Source of the DNA: Bradyrhizobium sp. Ec3.3
GTDB taxonomy: Bacteria > Pseudomonadota > Alphaproteobacteria > Rhizobiales > Xanthobacteraceae
Direction: 5' to 3'
Assembly (NCBI RefSeq): GCF_000472925.1
Contig: NZ_AXAS01000003.1
Coordinates: 309,340-373,339 of the forward strand
Length of the DNA stretch: 64,000 bases
In this document: piece after piece, positions 1 to 8,230 of the stretch
Layout: each line of letters starts with the position of its first letter
Numbering within the stretch: position 1 is the stretch's first letter
Translations under genes and position numbers: made by a program
The notes under the pieces: generated by a model
What the model saw: the letters and a program-made list of their open reading frames with translations, nothing else
The model's database searches: none
What the model was told of the DNA's origin: nothing

Positions 1-105
1 CGGGGTGAGGGGCTGATTCCACGGGCACGACTCGTGGAGAGTCCCCCTCACCCGCCGCGCTTCGCGTGTCGGCCTCTCCCCGCGTGCGGGGAGAGACGAA
101 GGCAG
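1..105. repeat. GC-rich hairpin repeat (CTCTCCCC family) inside the 3' end of an ABC ATPase frame
   Basis: A near-perfect palindrome lies at 74-95, with ten-base arms CTCTCCCCGC and GCGGGGAGAG around two bases. It is preceded by CCCTCACCCGCCGCGC and GGTGAGGGG-type runs. The same kind of element occurs at 1043, 3204, 15221, 17910 and 48645. Here it lies inside an open reading frame and not in a spacer. The outer boundary beyond base 1 cannot be seen. Confidence 0.7.
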
Positions 106-937
106 CCGACTCGTCTTCAGGCAGCAAGTCTCTCAAGGACACACCGATCCGCGGCGTCGCGCGCATCAGTTTCCGGGTGTAGGGGTGCTGCGGATTGGCG
201 AAGATGTCGGCGGCCTTGGCGGTCTCGACCACCCTGCCCTTCTCCATCACCACGACGCGGTCGCAATAGGCGGCTGCCAATCCCAGGTCGTGCGTGATCA
301 GGATGGTCGACATCGCACGCCGCTTGGTCAGCTCGACGATCAGATCCATCACCGCCTTCTGGGTGGTGACATCGAGACCTGTGGTCGGCTCGTCCGCGAT
401 CAGGAGCTGCGGATTGCAGGCGAGTGCCAGCGCGATGACGACGCGCTGGCACATGCCGCCCGACAGCTCGAACGGATAGGCGTGGTAGCGCTCGCGCGGG
501 CGGGCGATCTTGACCTGCTCCAGCGCCTCGATCGCCTTTTCTCCGTGGTCCGAAACCATAGCCTGCTGCACATGGGTGCGCAGCACGTCCTCGATCTGAT
601 CGCCCACCTTGCGAATGGGATTGAGTGCCGCACGCGGGTTCTGAAAAATCATCGAGACCTCGCGGCCGCGCAGGTCGCGCATCTGGTCTTCGCTCGCCGC
701 CTTGACGTCTATGCCGGAGAACATCACCGAGCCCTCGGCGATCTTGCCGGCGCGGTCGAGGATGCGCATCACGGCATATGAGGTCACCGACTTGCCCGAG
801 CCGGACTCGCCAACGATCGCCAGCGTCTCGCCCTTGGCGACGGAGATGTTGACGTGCTGCACCGCCTTCACGATGCCGCGCCGGGTGGTGAATTCGACCG
901 TGAGGTCCTGGACGTCGAGCAGCGGCTGGGACGTCAT
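1..937 (-). CDS. Dipeptide/oligopeptide ABC transporter ATP-binding protein (DppD/OppD-like), 3' end outside window
   Basis: This is a cytoplasmic ATPase that powers import through the two permeases encoded just upstream. The protein starts MTSQPLLDVQDLTVEF. It has Walker A GESGSGKS, the signature LSGGMCQR, Walker [10 protein letters not shown] and an H-loop ITHDLG, followed by the HPYTRKL motif that opens the oligopeptide-type C-terminal region. The frame stays open to the left edge, so the stop is not seen. After LRDLLPEDESAA, the last roughly 35 codons run through a hairpin repeat (stem 74-95) and encode a low-complexity tail. The usual cysteine motif of DppD/OppD C-termini is not present in what can be seen. 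It is the last visible gene of a minus-strand operon whose binding-protein gene starts at 5000. The family call is firm; the substrate is unknown. Confidence 0.9.
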   Translation of the reverse strand, partial: MTSQPLLDVQDLTVEFTTRRGIVKAVQHVNISVAKGETLAIVGESGSGKSVTSYAVMRILDRAGKIAEGSVMFSGIDVKAASEDQMRDLRGREVSMIFQNPRAALNPIRKVGDQIEDVLRTHVQQAMVSDHGEKAIEALEQVKIARPRERYHAYPFELSGGMCQRVVIALALACNPQLLIADEPTTGLDVTTQKAVMDLIVELTKRRAMSTILITHDLGLAAAYCDRVVVMEKGRVVETAKAADIFANPQHPYTRKLMRATPRIGVSLRDLLPEDESAAFVSPRTRGEADTRSAAGEGDSPRVVPVESAPHP

Positions 938-1042
938 GACTGCCTCCGGCTCAGAAACGTCGAAAACAACCCCATGCACAGTAGAAGGGAGCTGAATTCA
1001 TTGGAGAATTTTGGCCAGAAATTCGCACGTAAGGCGGGCGCA

Positions 1043-1166
1043 ACTCTCTCGCTCCCTCCCCCCTTGTGGGGGAGGGTTGGGGAGGGGGGCAGCCCCGGGT
1101 GAGGTCGGAGTTCGTGGCTACCCCCCTCCCTGCCCCTCCCCCACAAGGGGGGAGGGAATGAGAGGA
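1043..1166. repeat. Long inverted GC-rich intergenic repeat (CTCCCCC family)
   Basis: Two opposed hairpins built on CCCTCCCCCCTTGTGGG and CCCACAAGGGGGGAGGG flank a core containing GAGGTCGGAGTTC and CGTGGCTAC. The same core occurs in the copy at 3204 and, inverted, in the copy at 15221. It fills the spacer between a permease gene and the downstream ATPase gene of one operon, so it is probably transcribed and could fold into a stable structure. No gene is supported in this spacer; the short open frames across it only reflect the repeat. Confidence 0.85.
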
Positions 1167-1227
1167 TGGTGTCCGCCTCACATGTAGGGTCCGCGTTCCT
1201 GTTCCCGCGCTTGAAACCAAACATCGC

Positions 1228-2127
1228 TCACGTCCTCCGCTGCGGGTCGACGATGTCGCGCAGGCCGTCGCCGAGGAGGTTGAAGCAGAACACGGCGACC
1301 ATCAGAGCAAGGCCGGGGAACAGCGCGATCCACCACTCCCCCGACACCATGAAGCCCGCGCCTTCGGCGACCATGATGCCCCATTCCGCCGTCGGCGGGC
1401 GGACGCCGAGGCCGATGAAGGACAGGCCGGCGGCATTGAGGATGGCGTAGCCCATGGTCAGCGACATCTGCACGATCATGATCGGCATGATGTTGGGCAG
1501 GATGTGCACCAGGAGGATGCGGAACTCGCCGTTGCCCGACAGCCGCGCCGCCTGCACGAAGCCGGCGTTGCGGCGGACGTTCGCTTCGGCACGCGCGACG
1601 CGGGCATAGAGCGGGAAGTTCACGATGGCGGTCGCCAGGATGATGTTCTGCACGGTGTTGCCGAGCGCGGCGACGATGCCCATCGCCAGCACGAACAACG
1701 GAAAGGCCATGATGGTGTCGGCGATGCGGCCAACGATGCGGTCGGTCCAGCCGCCGAAATAGCCGGCGGCGATGCCGGCAAGCCCGCCCATCAGGAACAC
1801 CAGCACGACCGAGGCGATCGCGATGAAGAAATCGAGACGCGTTGCGAAAATGACGCGGCTGAAGATGTCGCGGCCGAGCTGATCGGTGCCGAACCAGTGC
1901 GCCGCCGAAGGCGATTTCAGCGCGGCTGCGGTATCCGAGGCGAGCGGATCGTACGGCACGACATAGGGACCGAGGATCGCGGCAACGAGGATCAGGATCA
2001 GGAGCGCGAAGGCGAAGCCCGTGACCTTGTTCTCGCTGAGCACATAGCGTGTCTGTTCGAGGATCGCAGTCAGTCCCGACGTGCGTGCGGGACCGACGGG
2101 TTCAACAACAGGTGCAACGGAGCTCAT
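1228..2127 (-). CDS. Dipeptide/oligopeptide ABC transporter permease (DppC/OppC-like)
   Basis: Inner-membrane permease of 299 residues. A cytoplasmic N-terminus precedes a first membrane segment (about residues 36-56). The DppC/OppC family signature FGTDQLGRDIFSR follows at about residue 98, then further membrane segments and a cytoplasmic EAA-like loop (QAARLSGNGEFRILLVHILP) that docks the ATPase. It ends with the typical LLGDGLRDIVDPQ. The ATG has a strong GGGGGA ribosome site and lies 9 bases after the stop of the partner permease gene, so the two are translated from one message. Length and domain order are normal for the family. Confidence 0.95.
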   Translation of the reverse strand: MSSVAPVVEPVGPARTSGLTAILEQTRYVLSENKVTGFAFALLILILVAAILGPYVVPYDPLASDTAAALKSPSAAHWFGTDQLGRDIFSRVIFATRLDFFIAIASVVLVFLMGGLAGIAAGYFGGWTDRIVGRIADTIMAFPLFVLAMGIVAALGNTVQNIILATAIVNFPLYARVARAEANVRRNAGFVQAARLSGNGEFRILLVHILPNIMPIMIVQMSLTMGYAILNAAGLSFIGLGVRPPTAEWGIMVAEGAGFMVSGEWWIALFPGLALMVAVFCFNLLGDGLRDIVDPQRRT

Positions 2128-2136
2128 TGTGTCCCC

Positions 2137-3150
2137 CTACCCTTCCAGCCGCACACGCGGATCGATCACGCCGTAGAGAATGTCGATCACGAGATTCAAA
2201 AGCACGTACATGACCGCCATGGTCAGCACGAAACCCTGCACGGGCGCGAAGTCCGACGAAATGAGCGCTTCCACCGCATAGGAGCCGATGCCGGGCCAGG
2301 CGAAGACTTTTTCCACCAGCACGTTGGCCCCCAGTAGGAAGGAGAACACCATGCTCAGCGTGGTGATGACCGGCAGCATCGCGTTGCGGAAGGCGTAGGT
2401 GACGATCACGGTCGACGGCGACAATCCGCTGGCGCGCGCGGTGCGGACGAATTCGCTAGCGAGCACCGCGAGCATCGAGGCGCGCGTCATGCGCGCGATC
2501 GGCGCCAGCGAGAAGATCGCAAGCGTGGTCGCGGGCAGGATGAGTTGACTGAGTGCAGAACGAAAAGCCTCGACATCGCGCGCGACCAGCGTGTCGATCA
2601 GATAGAAGCCGGTGATCGTTGGCGGCGCGCTGTAGAACACATCCAACCGGCCGAGCGGCGCCGGCGACCAGCCGAGCTGGAAGTAGAAGACATAGACCAG
2701 CACGAGGCCGGTGAAGAACACCGGCAGCGACACGCCGGCCGTCGTCGTCACCCGACAGAGATGGTCTATCCACGATCCCGGCCGCGTCGCGGCCAGCACG
2801 CCGAGCGGAATCGCGATTGCGATCGAGACGATGAGGCCGAGCAGAGTCAGCTCGGCGGAAGCCGGCAGGCGGTTGCGGATCTCGGTCGCGACCGGCTGGC
2901 CGGTCGTAAGCGAATTGCCGAAATCACCATGCGCGAGATCGCCCGCGTAGCGGAAGAACTGTTCGATCAGCGGCTTGTCGAAGCCGAGCTTTTTGCGGAT
3001 CTGCTCGACGGCTTCTTTCGTTGCGGCGGGGCCGGCGAAATACGCAGCCGGATCACCCGGCAGCGCGCGCGTCAGCAGGAAGGTGACGATGACAACCCCG
3101 ATCAGCGAGGGAATCGCGAACATCAGCCGCTTGCCGATCATGGTCAGCAT
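2137..3150 (-). CDS. Dipeptide/oligopeptide ABC transporter permease (DppB/OppB-like)
   Basis: Inner-membrane permease of 337 residues, a normal DppB length. It opens with a membrane segment (MFAIPSLIGVVIVTFLL), followed by the characteristic LPGDPAAYF region and GDFGNSLTTGQPV. Several more membrane segments follow, with an EAA-like loop (RTARASGLSPSTVIVTYAFR) and the C-terminal VIDILYGVIDPRVRL. The ATG at 3150 has AAGGAGG six bases upstream, which decides the start over a second ATG three codons in. It sits between the binding-protein gene and the DppC-like gene and forms the channel heterodimer with the latter. Confidence 0.95.
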   Translation of the reverse strand: MLTMIGKRLMFAIPSLIGVVIVTFLLTRALPGDPAAYFAGPAATKEAVEQIRKKLGFDKPLIEQFFRYAGDLAHGDFGNSLTTGQPVATEIRNRLPASAELTLLGLIVSIAIAIPLGVLAATRPGSWIDHLCRVTTTAGVSLPVFFTGLVLVYVFYFQLGWSPAPLGRLDVFYSAPPTITGFYLIDTLVARDVEAFRSALSQLILPATTLAIFSLAPIARMTRASMLAVLASEFVRTARASGLSPSTVIVTYAFRNAMLPVITTLSMVFSFLLGANVLVEKVFAWPGIGSYAVEALISSDFAPVQGFVLTMAVMYVLLNLVIDILYGVIDPRVRLEG

Positions 3151-3203
3151 GGCGGCCTCCTTGTGCGCGAAGAGAATGAGGCTCTCGCTGCGCGCTCCTC
3201 TGC

Positions 3204-3318
3204 GCCCCCTCTCCCCTTGTGGGAGAGGGTTGGGGTGAGGGATAGTTCCAGGCGAGGTCGGAGTTCGTGGCTACCCCTCACCCTGCCCCTCTCCCACAAG
3301 GGGAGAGGGAATGAGAGA
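3204..3318. repeat. Long inverted GC-rich intergenic repeat (CTCTCCCC family)
   Basis: Opposed arms GCCCCCTCTCCCCTTGTGGG and CCCACAAGGGGAGAGGG surround the core GAGGTCGGAGTTCGTGGCTA, which is shared with the copy at 1043. It occupies the space between the binding-protein gene and the first permease gene of the same operon. A stable structure at this point could allow more binding protein than permease to be made, as is known for REP elements in other bacteria. That role is inference. Confidence 0.85.
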
Positions 3319-3377
3319 GCAGTGCTCACCCCACTCAAGACAGCCGGCGCCGGGGTCGTATCGCGCACCATGACGCA

Positions 3378-5000
3378 TCACCCCTTCGCCATGGCGCGAT
3401 AGTCAAGCCTGCGGTGGAACCAGTATTGATAGCCGGAGATGTTCTTCTGCATCGCGACGTTGACGAAGGGCTGGTAGAGCGGAATGCGCGGGACCTCGGC
3501 GAAGGCGAGGTCGACGAAACCCTTCACGTCGGCATCGTAGGCCGACTTGTCGCCGATGGCGGCGGCAGTGCGCGCGCCGTCGATGAGCTTGTCCATCTCC
3601 GCCGACTTGTAGCTCATGGTGTTGAAGACGGAATTGTTGCCGTGATAGCACCAGTAGAAGAAGTACTCGGGGTAATCGAGCCAGCCTGAGAACACGTTGG
3701 TGAAGAGCGGCATCTCCTTCTTGTTCAACTCGGTGCGCCAGTTGGCGCCGGGCACCTTGTTGATGGTGGTCTTGATGCCGAGCTGCGCGAGGCTCTCCTG
3801 CACCAGCACGCAGAGCGGCTCGTTGACCCCTGCGAAATTAAGGTCGAACGAGATCGTCGTCTCGAAGCCGTTGGCGTAACCTGCCTCGCTAAGCAGCGCT
3901 TTCGCCTTCTCCATGTCGGTCGCGAATTTGTGCGGCTGCGGCCAGGCGACCTCCGTCGCCTTGTCGGCGCTCGCACCGAACATGGGATTGCCGAGCCCGA
4001 ACAGCACGGCGTCCATGATCTTCTGGTACGGCATCGCATAGGCCATCGCCTGCCGCACCTTGACATTGTCGAAGGGCGGCTTGGTCACGTTCATGCCGAT
4101 GTACTGGATGCCATTGGAGAACGGCAGCGACACCACGTTGAGCTTGCCGTTCGCCTTCATCTCCTGAAAGTCCTTGAACGGCAGCTCGTAGGAGATGTCG
4201 GCGTCACCGCGCTCCAAAAGCGCACGGCGGTTGCCGGCCTGCGGCACCATGCGCCAGATCACGCGCTTGATCTTCGGCAAGGGGCCGCCGACCCACTCCT
4301 CGTTGCGCTCCATCACGACTTCAGTGCCGGCAGTCCACTTCGTCACCTTGTAGGCGCCGGAGCCCGCGGTCTGTTGCTTCGTGTATTCAAGACCCCATGG
4401 GTCCTTCTCGTTCGCGTTCTTCTTCACAAGCTCCGAATTGACGACGCAGGGCACAATGACGGCGAGATCGGGAATCGTCAGGCGATCCTTCTTCAGAAAG
4501 TCGACGCGCACCGTGTAATCGTCGACCACCACGAACTGCTCGGGCTTCGTCAGCGAGCCCGCGCTCATCTGGAAGGTCGGGAAGCCGCCGACGCTGACGG
4601 CGCGGTCGAGCGACCATTTCACGTCCTTCGCGGTGACCTGTGTGCCATCGTGGAATTTGGCGTTCTTCTTCAGCTTGAAGGTGACCGACATGTCGTCGAT
4701 CTTCATGTCGTCGGCGAGCTCGCCCTTGAACTTGTCGCGATCGTAATAGGGCACACCGCCCGGGCCGCTCTTCATCTCGTGGCTGATCAGGCGGTCGTAG
4801 CAATTCCAGGACACCTCGTAGCCGGGCACGTTGGTGCCGACGCCGTGGATGTCGAGATTGTTGGGCCCGCCCTCGGAGACGATCAGCAGCGTCTCGGAGC
4901 GTGCATCGGCCTTAGCGGGCGAGATCACATGAAGGGCCGCCGGGAGCACCGCGCCGGCAGCCAATCCAGAGACGGATTTCAGGAAATCGCGGCGCTTCAT
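3378..5000 (-). CDS. ABC transporter substrate-binding protein, peptide/nickel family (SBP_bac_5)
   Basis: Periplasmic binding protein of 540 residues that delivers ligand to the permeases encoded downstream. It begins MKRRDFLKSVSGLAAG, a twin-arginine type export signal, followed by AALHVISPAKA before the mature part. Family 5 features include LADDMKIDDMSVTFKLKKNAKFHDG, the typical pattern in which the whole predicted ligand-binding fold follows. The open frame extends 20 codons further to a TTG at 5060, but the ATG at 5000 has GGAG at proper spacing and begins the export signal, so it is preferred. First gene of the operon. Whether the ligand is a peptide, an opine or another compound cannot be told. 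Confidence 0.93.
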   Translation of the reverse strand: MKRRDFLKSVSGLAAGAVLPAALHVISPAKADARSETLLIVSEGGPNNLDIHGVGTNVPGYEVSWNCYDRLISHEMKSGPGGVPYYDRDKFKGELADDMKIDDMSVTFKLKKNAKFHDGTQVTAKDVKWSLDRAVSVGGFPTFQMSAGSLTKPEQFVVVDDYTVRVDFLKKDRLTIPDLAVIVPCVVNSELVKKNANEKDPWGLEYTKQQTAGSGAYKVTKWTAGTEVVMERNEEWVGGPLPKIKRVIWRMVPQAGNRRALLERGDADISYELPFKDFQEMKANGKLNVVSLPFSNGIQYIGMNVTKPPFDNVKVRQAMAYAMPYQKIMDAVLFGLGNPMFGASADKATEVAWPQPHKFATDMEKAKALLSEAGYANGFETTISFDLNFAGVNEPLCVLVQESLAQLGIKTTINKVPGANWRTELNKKEMPLFTNVFSGWLDYPEYFFYWCYHGNNSVFNTMSYKSAEMDKLIDGARTAAAIGDKSAYDADVKGFVDLAFAEVPRIPLYQPFVNVAMQKNISGYQYWFHRRLDYRAMAKG

Positions 5001-5105
5001 GGCAATGCTCCAACGCAAAAAGGTTTTTGGTTGGAACAGGATTCGCAAGGTTCGTGCCAAAGCTTAACGAGACGTTACAGGCCTCCTAATCTATTGATTT
5101 ACAAA

Positions 5106-5122
5106 GCGATTGATGCAATCGC
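5106..5122. promoter_or_regulatory. Perfect palindrome upstream of the ABC operon (candidate operator)
   Basis: GCGATTG-ATG-CAATCGC is a perfect inverted repeat with seven-base arms. It sits about 110 bases upstream of the binding-protein start at 5000, in an AT-rich stretch that stands out from the surrounding GC-rich DNA. The interval 5001-5315 holds no gene and carries the promoter of the operon. The palindrome is a plausible regulator site, but no regulator gene is adjacent. Confidence 0.4.
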
Positions 5123-5315
5123 GTCTGTGCGTCACTTCTTAAGCACCCCACAATTGCATACAAAGATGCGATTTTGATTGAAAATTAGGCTGAAAAACTG
5201 AGCGCCCTGGAATTGAGCAAGAGTGTCGCACGCCTTCAGTCAGGCGTCGCGACGGTCCGACCGCTCAGCCCGGCCAAATCAAATCCTTCATCAAGGCGCC
5301 CGGCTCCGCCTGGCC

Positions 5316-5591
5316 CTACTCCAGCACATCCTTGACGCTGTTCCTGATGGTCGAGGGGACCGCATGCTCGGGGACTTCGATCGTCTGGGCACCGCGCGTG
5401 ATTCGGTAGCTGAACGCGTCGGCCTGACCTGGATGCGTCGCAGGGACTTTCTTCGGATCGGCAAACAACGACTCCACCGTCTTCTGGTCGACGAGCGACA
5501 AATCCGACAACGCCACTTCACCGCGGCTCTTGAGATGAGGGCCGCCGAAGCCGGCGAACCCTCCGACGCGCTCGATCTTCAAGCGATCCAC
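5316..5591 (-). CDS. Emfourin-like inhibitor of protealysin-type metallopeptidase
   Basis: A 91-residue cytoplasmic protein without a signal peptide. The pattern IERVGGFAGFGG near the start, then a central DAFSYRIT and a terminal VPEHAVPSTIRNSVKDVL match my recollection of the emfourin family, small protein inhibitors encoded beside protealysin-like M4 peptidases. It starts with GTG, preceded by GGAAGGA at good spacing, only 33 bases after the stop of the peptidase gene, so the two are almost certainly co-transcribed. Emfourin of Serratia proteamaculans is known to bind and inhibit protealysin. An inhibitor role here rests on family resemblance and this neighbourhood. A longer opposite-strand open frame over the same bases has no family features and was discounted. 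Confidence 0.82.
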   Translation of the reverse strand: MDRLKIERVGGFAGFGGPHLKSRGEVALSDLSLVDQKTVESLFADPKKVPATHPGQADAFSYRITRGAQTIEVPEHAVPSTIRNSVKDVLE

Positions 5592-5624
5592 GCTTCCTTC
5601 CTTTCGTAACGCGCTGCAACCGGC

Positions 5625-6656
5625 CTACAGCCCGACCTTTTTCCATCCTGCATCGACGGCAGCGAAGACCGCGGGGTCGGCAGGATACAACGTGTGAGCG
5701 CCCTGCCGGGTCCTCGCTGCAAACGCCTTCATCGTCATGTTCGGCGTCGGCCCGAAACCCGTGAGCGAATGGTACCACACCTGGCCGATCTTGGCCCAAC
5801 TGTATCCGCCAAGCGTCGTGCAGGCCGTATGGAAGGCGAGGTTCGGCGGCCCGCTGGCGTAATGCGGATCCATGCCGGGCGTAATCTGGGAATATTGGGT
5901 CGGCTGCGGCGCCAGGCAGTGCTTGGCTGCGGGATTGGCCATGTCGCGCAGGCAGGTGAGCCCTTGCTTCTTGGCGGCGGGACCCATGATGTCACGCCCG
6001 ATCAGCCAGTCGGCCTTTTGGACGTTCTGCTTGGCTTGCCACTGCCGGAACATCGAACCGAAACAGTCGGAGATGCTCTCGTTCAGGCCGCCTGCATCGC
6101 CGCTATAGGCAAGCTGGAGGCTGTGCTGGGTCACGCCATGGGTCAACTCATGCCCGATGACGTCGTTGCCTCTGGTGAAGTCGACGAAGATGCTGCCGTC
6201 CCCGTCGCCGTAGATCATCTGCGAACCATTCCACATCGCGTTGTTGTATTTGTTGCCGAAGTGAACCGACGACATCATGGTCATGCCGTGATCATCGATC
6301 GAATTCCGGTTGAAGACCTGCTGGTAGAACTTGGCCACCTTGCTCGTCTCGTTGAAGGTGCGCTTGACGGACCCGTCCGAGGACGTCTTCGGCTTCGGCA
6401 CAGGGCTACCCGGCAGCGTCTGCGTGTGCTTGCAGTCGTACACCGTGATGGACGGCGCCGCCGCAAGCGTGACGAGTCCACTGGCACGCGCGGCGGCAAC
6501 GCTGGTCAATCTCGCAGCCTGCTTCCGCAATTCGCGCAGTTCATGACTGATCTGGACTGTGTCGACCAGCTGCTTGCGAAGCGCAGCAGACAGCTTCTTG
6601 TCGTGGGAGAGCTTGGTCAGAACGTCGTTTGGGATGATGAAACATGAGCACGGCAT
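5625..6656 (-). CDS. Protealysin-like M4 (thermolysin family) zinc metallopeptidase
   Basis: A 343-residue zinc endopeptidase. The N-terminus (CFIIPNDVLTKL) resembles the short protealysin-type propeptide and is not a signal peptide, as in protealysins that act in the cytoplasm or leave by an unusual route. The zinc motif is HELTH at residues 169-173, with the third ligand in NESISD (E193). The likely catalytic histidine is H265 in DPHYASGPP. ATG at 6656 follows GGAG. The inhibitor gene lies directly downstream. The family is confident; physiological targets are unknown. In other bacteria protealysins are linked to actin cleavage and host-cell entry, and that link is not demonstrated here. 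Confidence 0.93.
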   Translation of the reverse strand: MPCSCFIIPNDVLTKLSHDKKLSAALRKQLVDTVQISHELRELRKQAARLTSVAAARASGLVTLAAAPSITVYDCKHTQTLPGSPVPKPKTSSDGSVKRTFNETSKVAKFYQQVFNRNSIDDHGMTMMSSVHFGNKYNNAMWNGSQMIYGDGDGSIFVDFTRGNDVIGHELTHGVTQHSLQLAYSGDAGGLNESISDCFGSMFRQWQAKQNVQKADWLIGRDIMGPAAKKQGLTCLRDMANPAAKHCLAPQPTQYSQITPGMDPHYASGPPNLAFHTACTTLGGYSWAKIGQVWYHSLTGFGPTPNMTMKAFAARTRQGAHTLYPADPAVFAAVDAGWKKVGL

Positions 6657-6847
6657 GGATAATCTCCACTACAACTTTCCCGGAAAAATTATGGATGAAA
6701 CAACTTCAAGATTATAGCTGCAGGCGGGCGGCCACAAGCGCCGCCGCGCGCTCAGGCTTCACGGTTCCGAGAGCGTGGACGCGCGGCTCGTTGCGCGTGG
6801 ATTCACGCACTCTTCCGACGTCCAATTGAATTTGCTGACGAGTGAAC

Positions 6848-6866
6848 GTCGCGCCTGATGCGCGAC
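6848..6866 (-). terminator. Hairpin after the UgpB-like gene (weak terminator candidate)
   Basis: GTCGCGC-CTGAT-GCGCGAC is a perfect seven-base-pair stem with a five-base loop just beyond the stop of the UgpB-like gene. It lacks a T run on the minus strand, so intrinsic termination is uncertain. Confidence 0.35.
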
Positions 6867-6889
6867 CGGTGCGGCAATCTGCGCCGTTC

Positions 6890-8230
6890 CTACCGGTCCG
6901 GGCTGGCGCGCTCGAACTGGCGGAGCAGCTTGTTGCCGCGCTCGACCGCGGAATCGAGTGCCGCCTGGGCGCCCTTCTTGCCGGCAAAGGCCTGCTCCAG
7001 CTCGTCCTCGATGACGCCGCGGATCAGCACGAAGGAGCCGAGCCGGATGCCCTTCGAGTTCTCCGTCGGCGGATGCAGCGTGATCTGCTCGAAGGAGATC
7101 GCGGCGCCCGGGTTGCGCTCGTAAAAGCCCTGCGCGCGGGTCAGCTCGAAGGCTGCGCGGGTGATCGGAAGGTAGCCTGTGTTCTGGTGCCAGGCCGCCT
7201 GCACGCCTGGCTGCGACAGGTAAGCGAAGAATCTCGCCACGCCCTTGTACTCGTTGCGTGGACGGTCGCGCAGCACCCACAGCGTGGCGCCTCCGATGAT
7301 CGAGTTCTGTGGCGCGCCCTTCACGTCCGGCCAATACGGCATCATGCCGTAGCCGACCTCGAACTTCGAATTGGCCTTGATGTCGGCGCGCGTGCCGGAC
7401 GAGCCGATGAAGATGCCGCATTCGCCGTTCTGGAAGCGCGGCTCGGCCGACTGGCCGCGGCCGCCATAGTCGAACACCTTGTCCTTCTGCCACTCGGCAA
7501 GCTCAGCGACATGGTGCACGAGAAGCGGATTGTTGATGCGCAATTCCGCATCCAGCCCGGCAAAGCCGTTGGCTCTCGTCGCAAGCGGCAGATCGTGAAA
7601 CGCCGAGAAATTCTCGACAAGAATCCAGGACGGCCAGGACGTGGTGAAGCCGCAGGCCGCGCCGCGCTCGCGCAGGCGTTTTGCGGCAGCCCCGAGCTCC
7701 GGCCAGGTTTTTGGCGGCGTCTCCGGATCAAGGCCGGCGTCACGGAACATGGTCTTGTTGTAGTAGAGGATCGGCGTCGAGGCGTTGAACGGGAATGACA
7801 GCAGATTGCCGGCTGCGTCCGTGTAATAGCCGGACACGGCCGGCAGATAGGCATCGGGCGAGAACGGCTCGTTCTGATCCTGCATCAGGCTGAACACGGG
7901 ATAGATCGCGCCCTTGGCCGCGGTCATGGTGGCGGTCGCCACCTCGTTGACCTGGACGATCGCCGGCTGGCCGCGCGAGCGGAAGGCGAAGATCGCCGCC
8001 GTCACCGTCTCGGTGTAGTTGCCCTTGTAGCTCGGCACGATCCGGTAGTCGGATTGCGAGGCATTGAAGTCGGAGGTGAGCTTCTCCAACTGCCGGCCGA
8101 GCTCGCCGGACATCGCGTGCCAGAGCTGGATGTCGGTCGCGGCACGCGCTGGCGAGACCGGGACAATCTGCATCAAGGCGAAGGCCGCTGCGACGGCGAC
8201 GGTCTGCAAAAGACGCAAGGCTCTAACCAC
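6890..8230 (-). CDS. ugpB: UgpB-like extracellular solute-binding protein (family 1), orphan
   Basis: A 446-residue periplasmic protein with a clear signal peptide (hydrophobic to about residue 28, cleavage near SPARA). The mature part begins ATDIQLWHAMSGELG and contains SYKGNYTETV, STPILYYNK and TGYLPITRAAFE. These are strong signatures of the glycerol-3-phosphate-binding protein UgpB within the family-1 sugar-binding proteins. UgpB binds sn-glycerol 3-phosphate or glycerophosphodiesters for an ABC importer. No ugpA, ugpE or ugpC gene is present nearby: the peptidase pair lies downstream and a divergent TRAP binding-protein gene lies upstream. It must work with a transporter encoded elsewhere or in sensing. 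The ligand is inferred from family. Confidence 0.88.
   Translation of the reverse strand: MVRALRLLQTVAVAAAFALMQIVPVSPARAATDIQLWHAMSGELGRQLEKLTSDFNASQSDYRIVPSYKGNYTETVTAAIFAFRSRGQPAIVQVNEVATATMTAAKGAIYPVFSLMQDQNEPFSPDAYLPAVSGYYTDAAGNLLSFPFNASTPILYYNKTMFRDAGLDPETPPKTWPELGAAAKRLRERGAACGFTTSWPSWILVENFSAFHDLPLATRANGFAGLDAELRINNPLLVHHVAELAEWQKDKVFDYGGRGQSAEPRFQNGECGIFIGSSGTRADIKANSKFEVGYGMMPYWPDVKGAPQNSIIGGATLWVLRDRPRNEYKGVARFFAYLSQPGVQAAWHQNTGYLPITRAAFELTRAQGFYERNPGAAISFEQITLHPPTENSKGIRLGSFVLIRGVIEDELEQAFAGKKGAQAALDSAVERGNKLLRQFERASPDR

Noticed and set aside
934-1224. Open frames across the repeat at 1043
   Set aside because: The products are just translations of the C/G-rich palindromes, similar on both strands, without ribosome sites.
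5223-5609. Plus-strand open frame over the inhibitor gene region
   Set aside because: The minus-strand frame has emfourin-like motifs, a good ribosome site and operon position; the plus frame has none of these.
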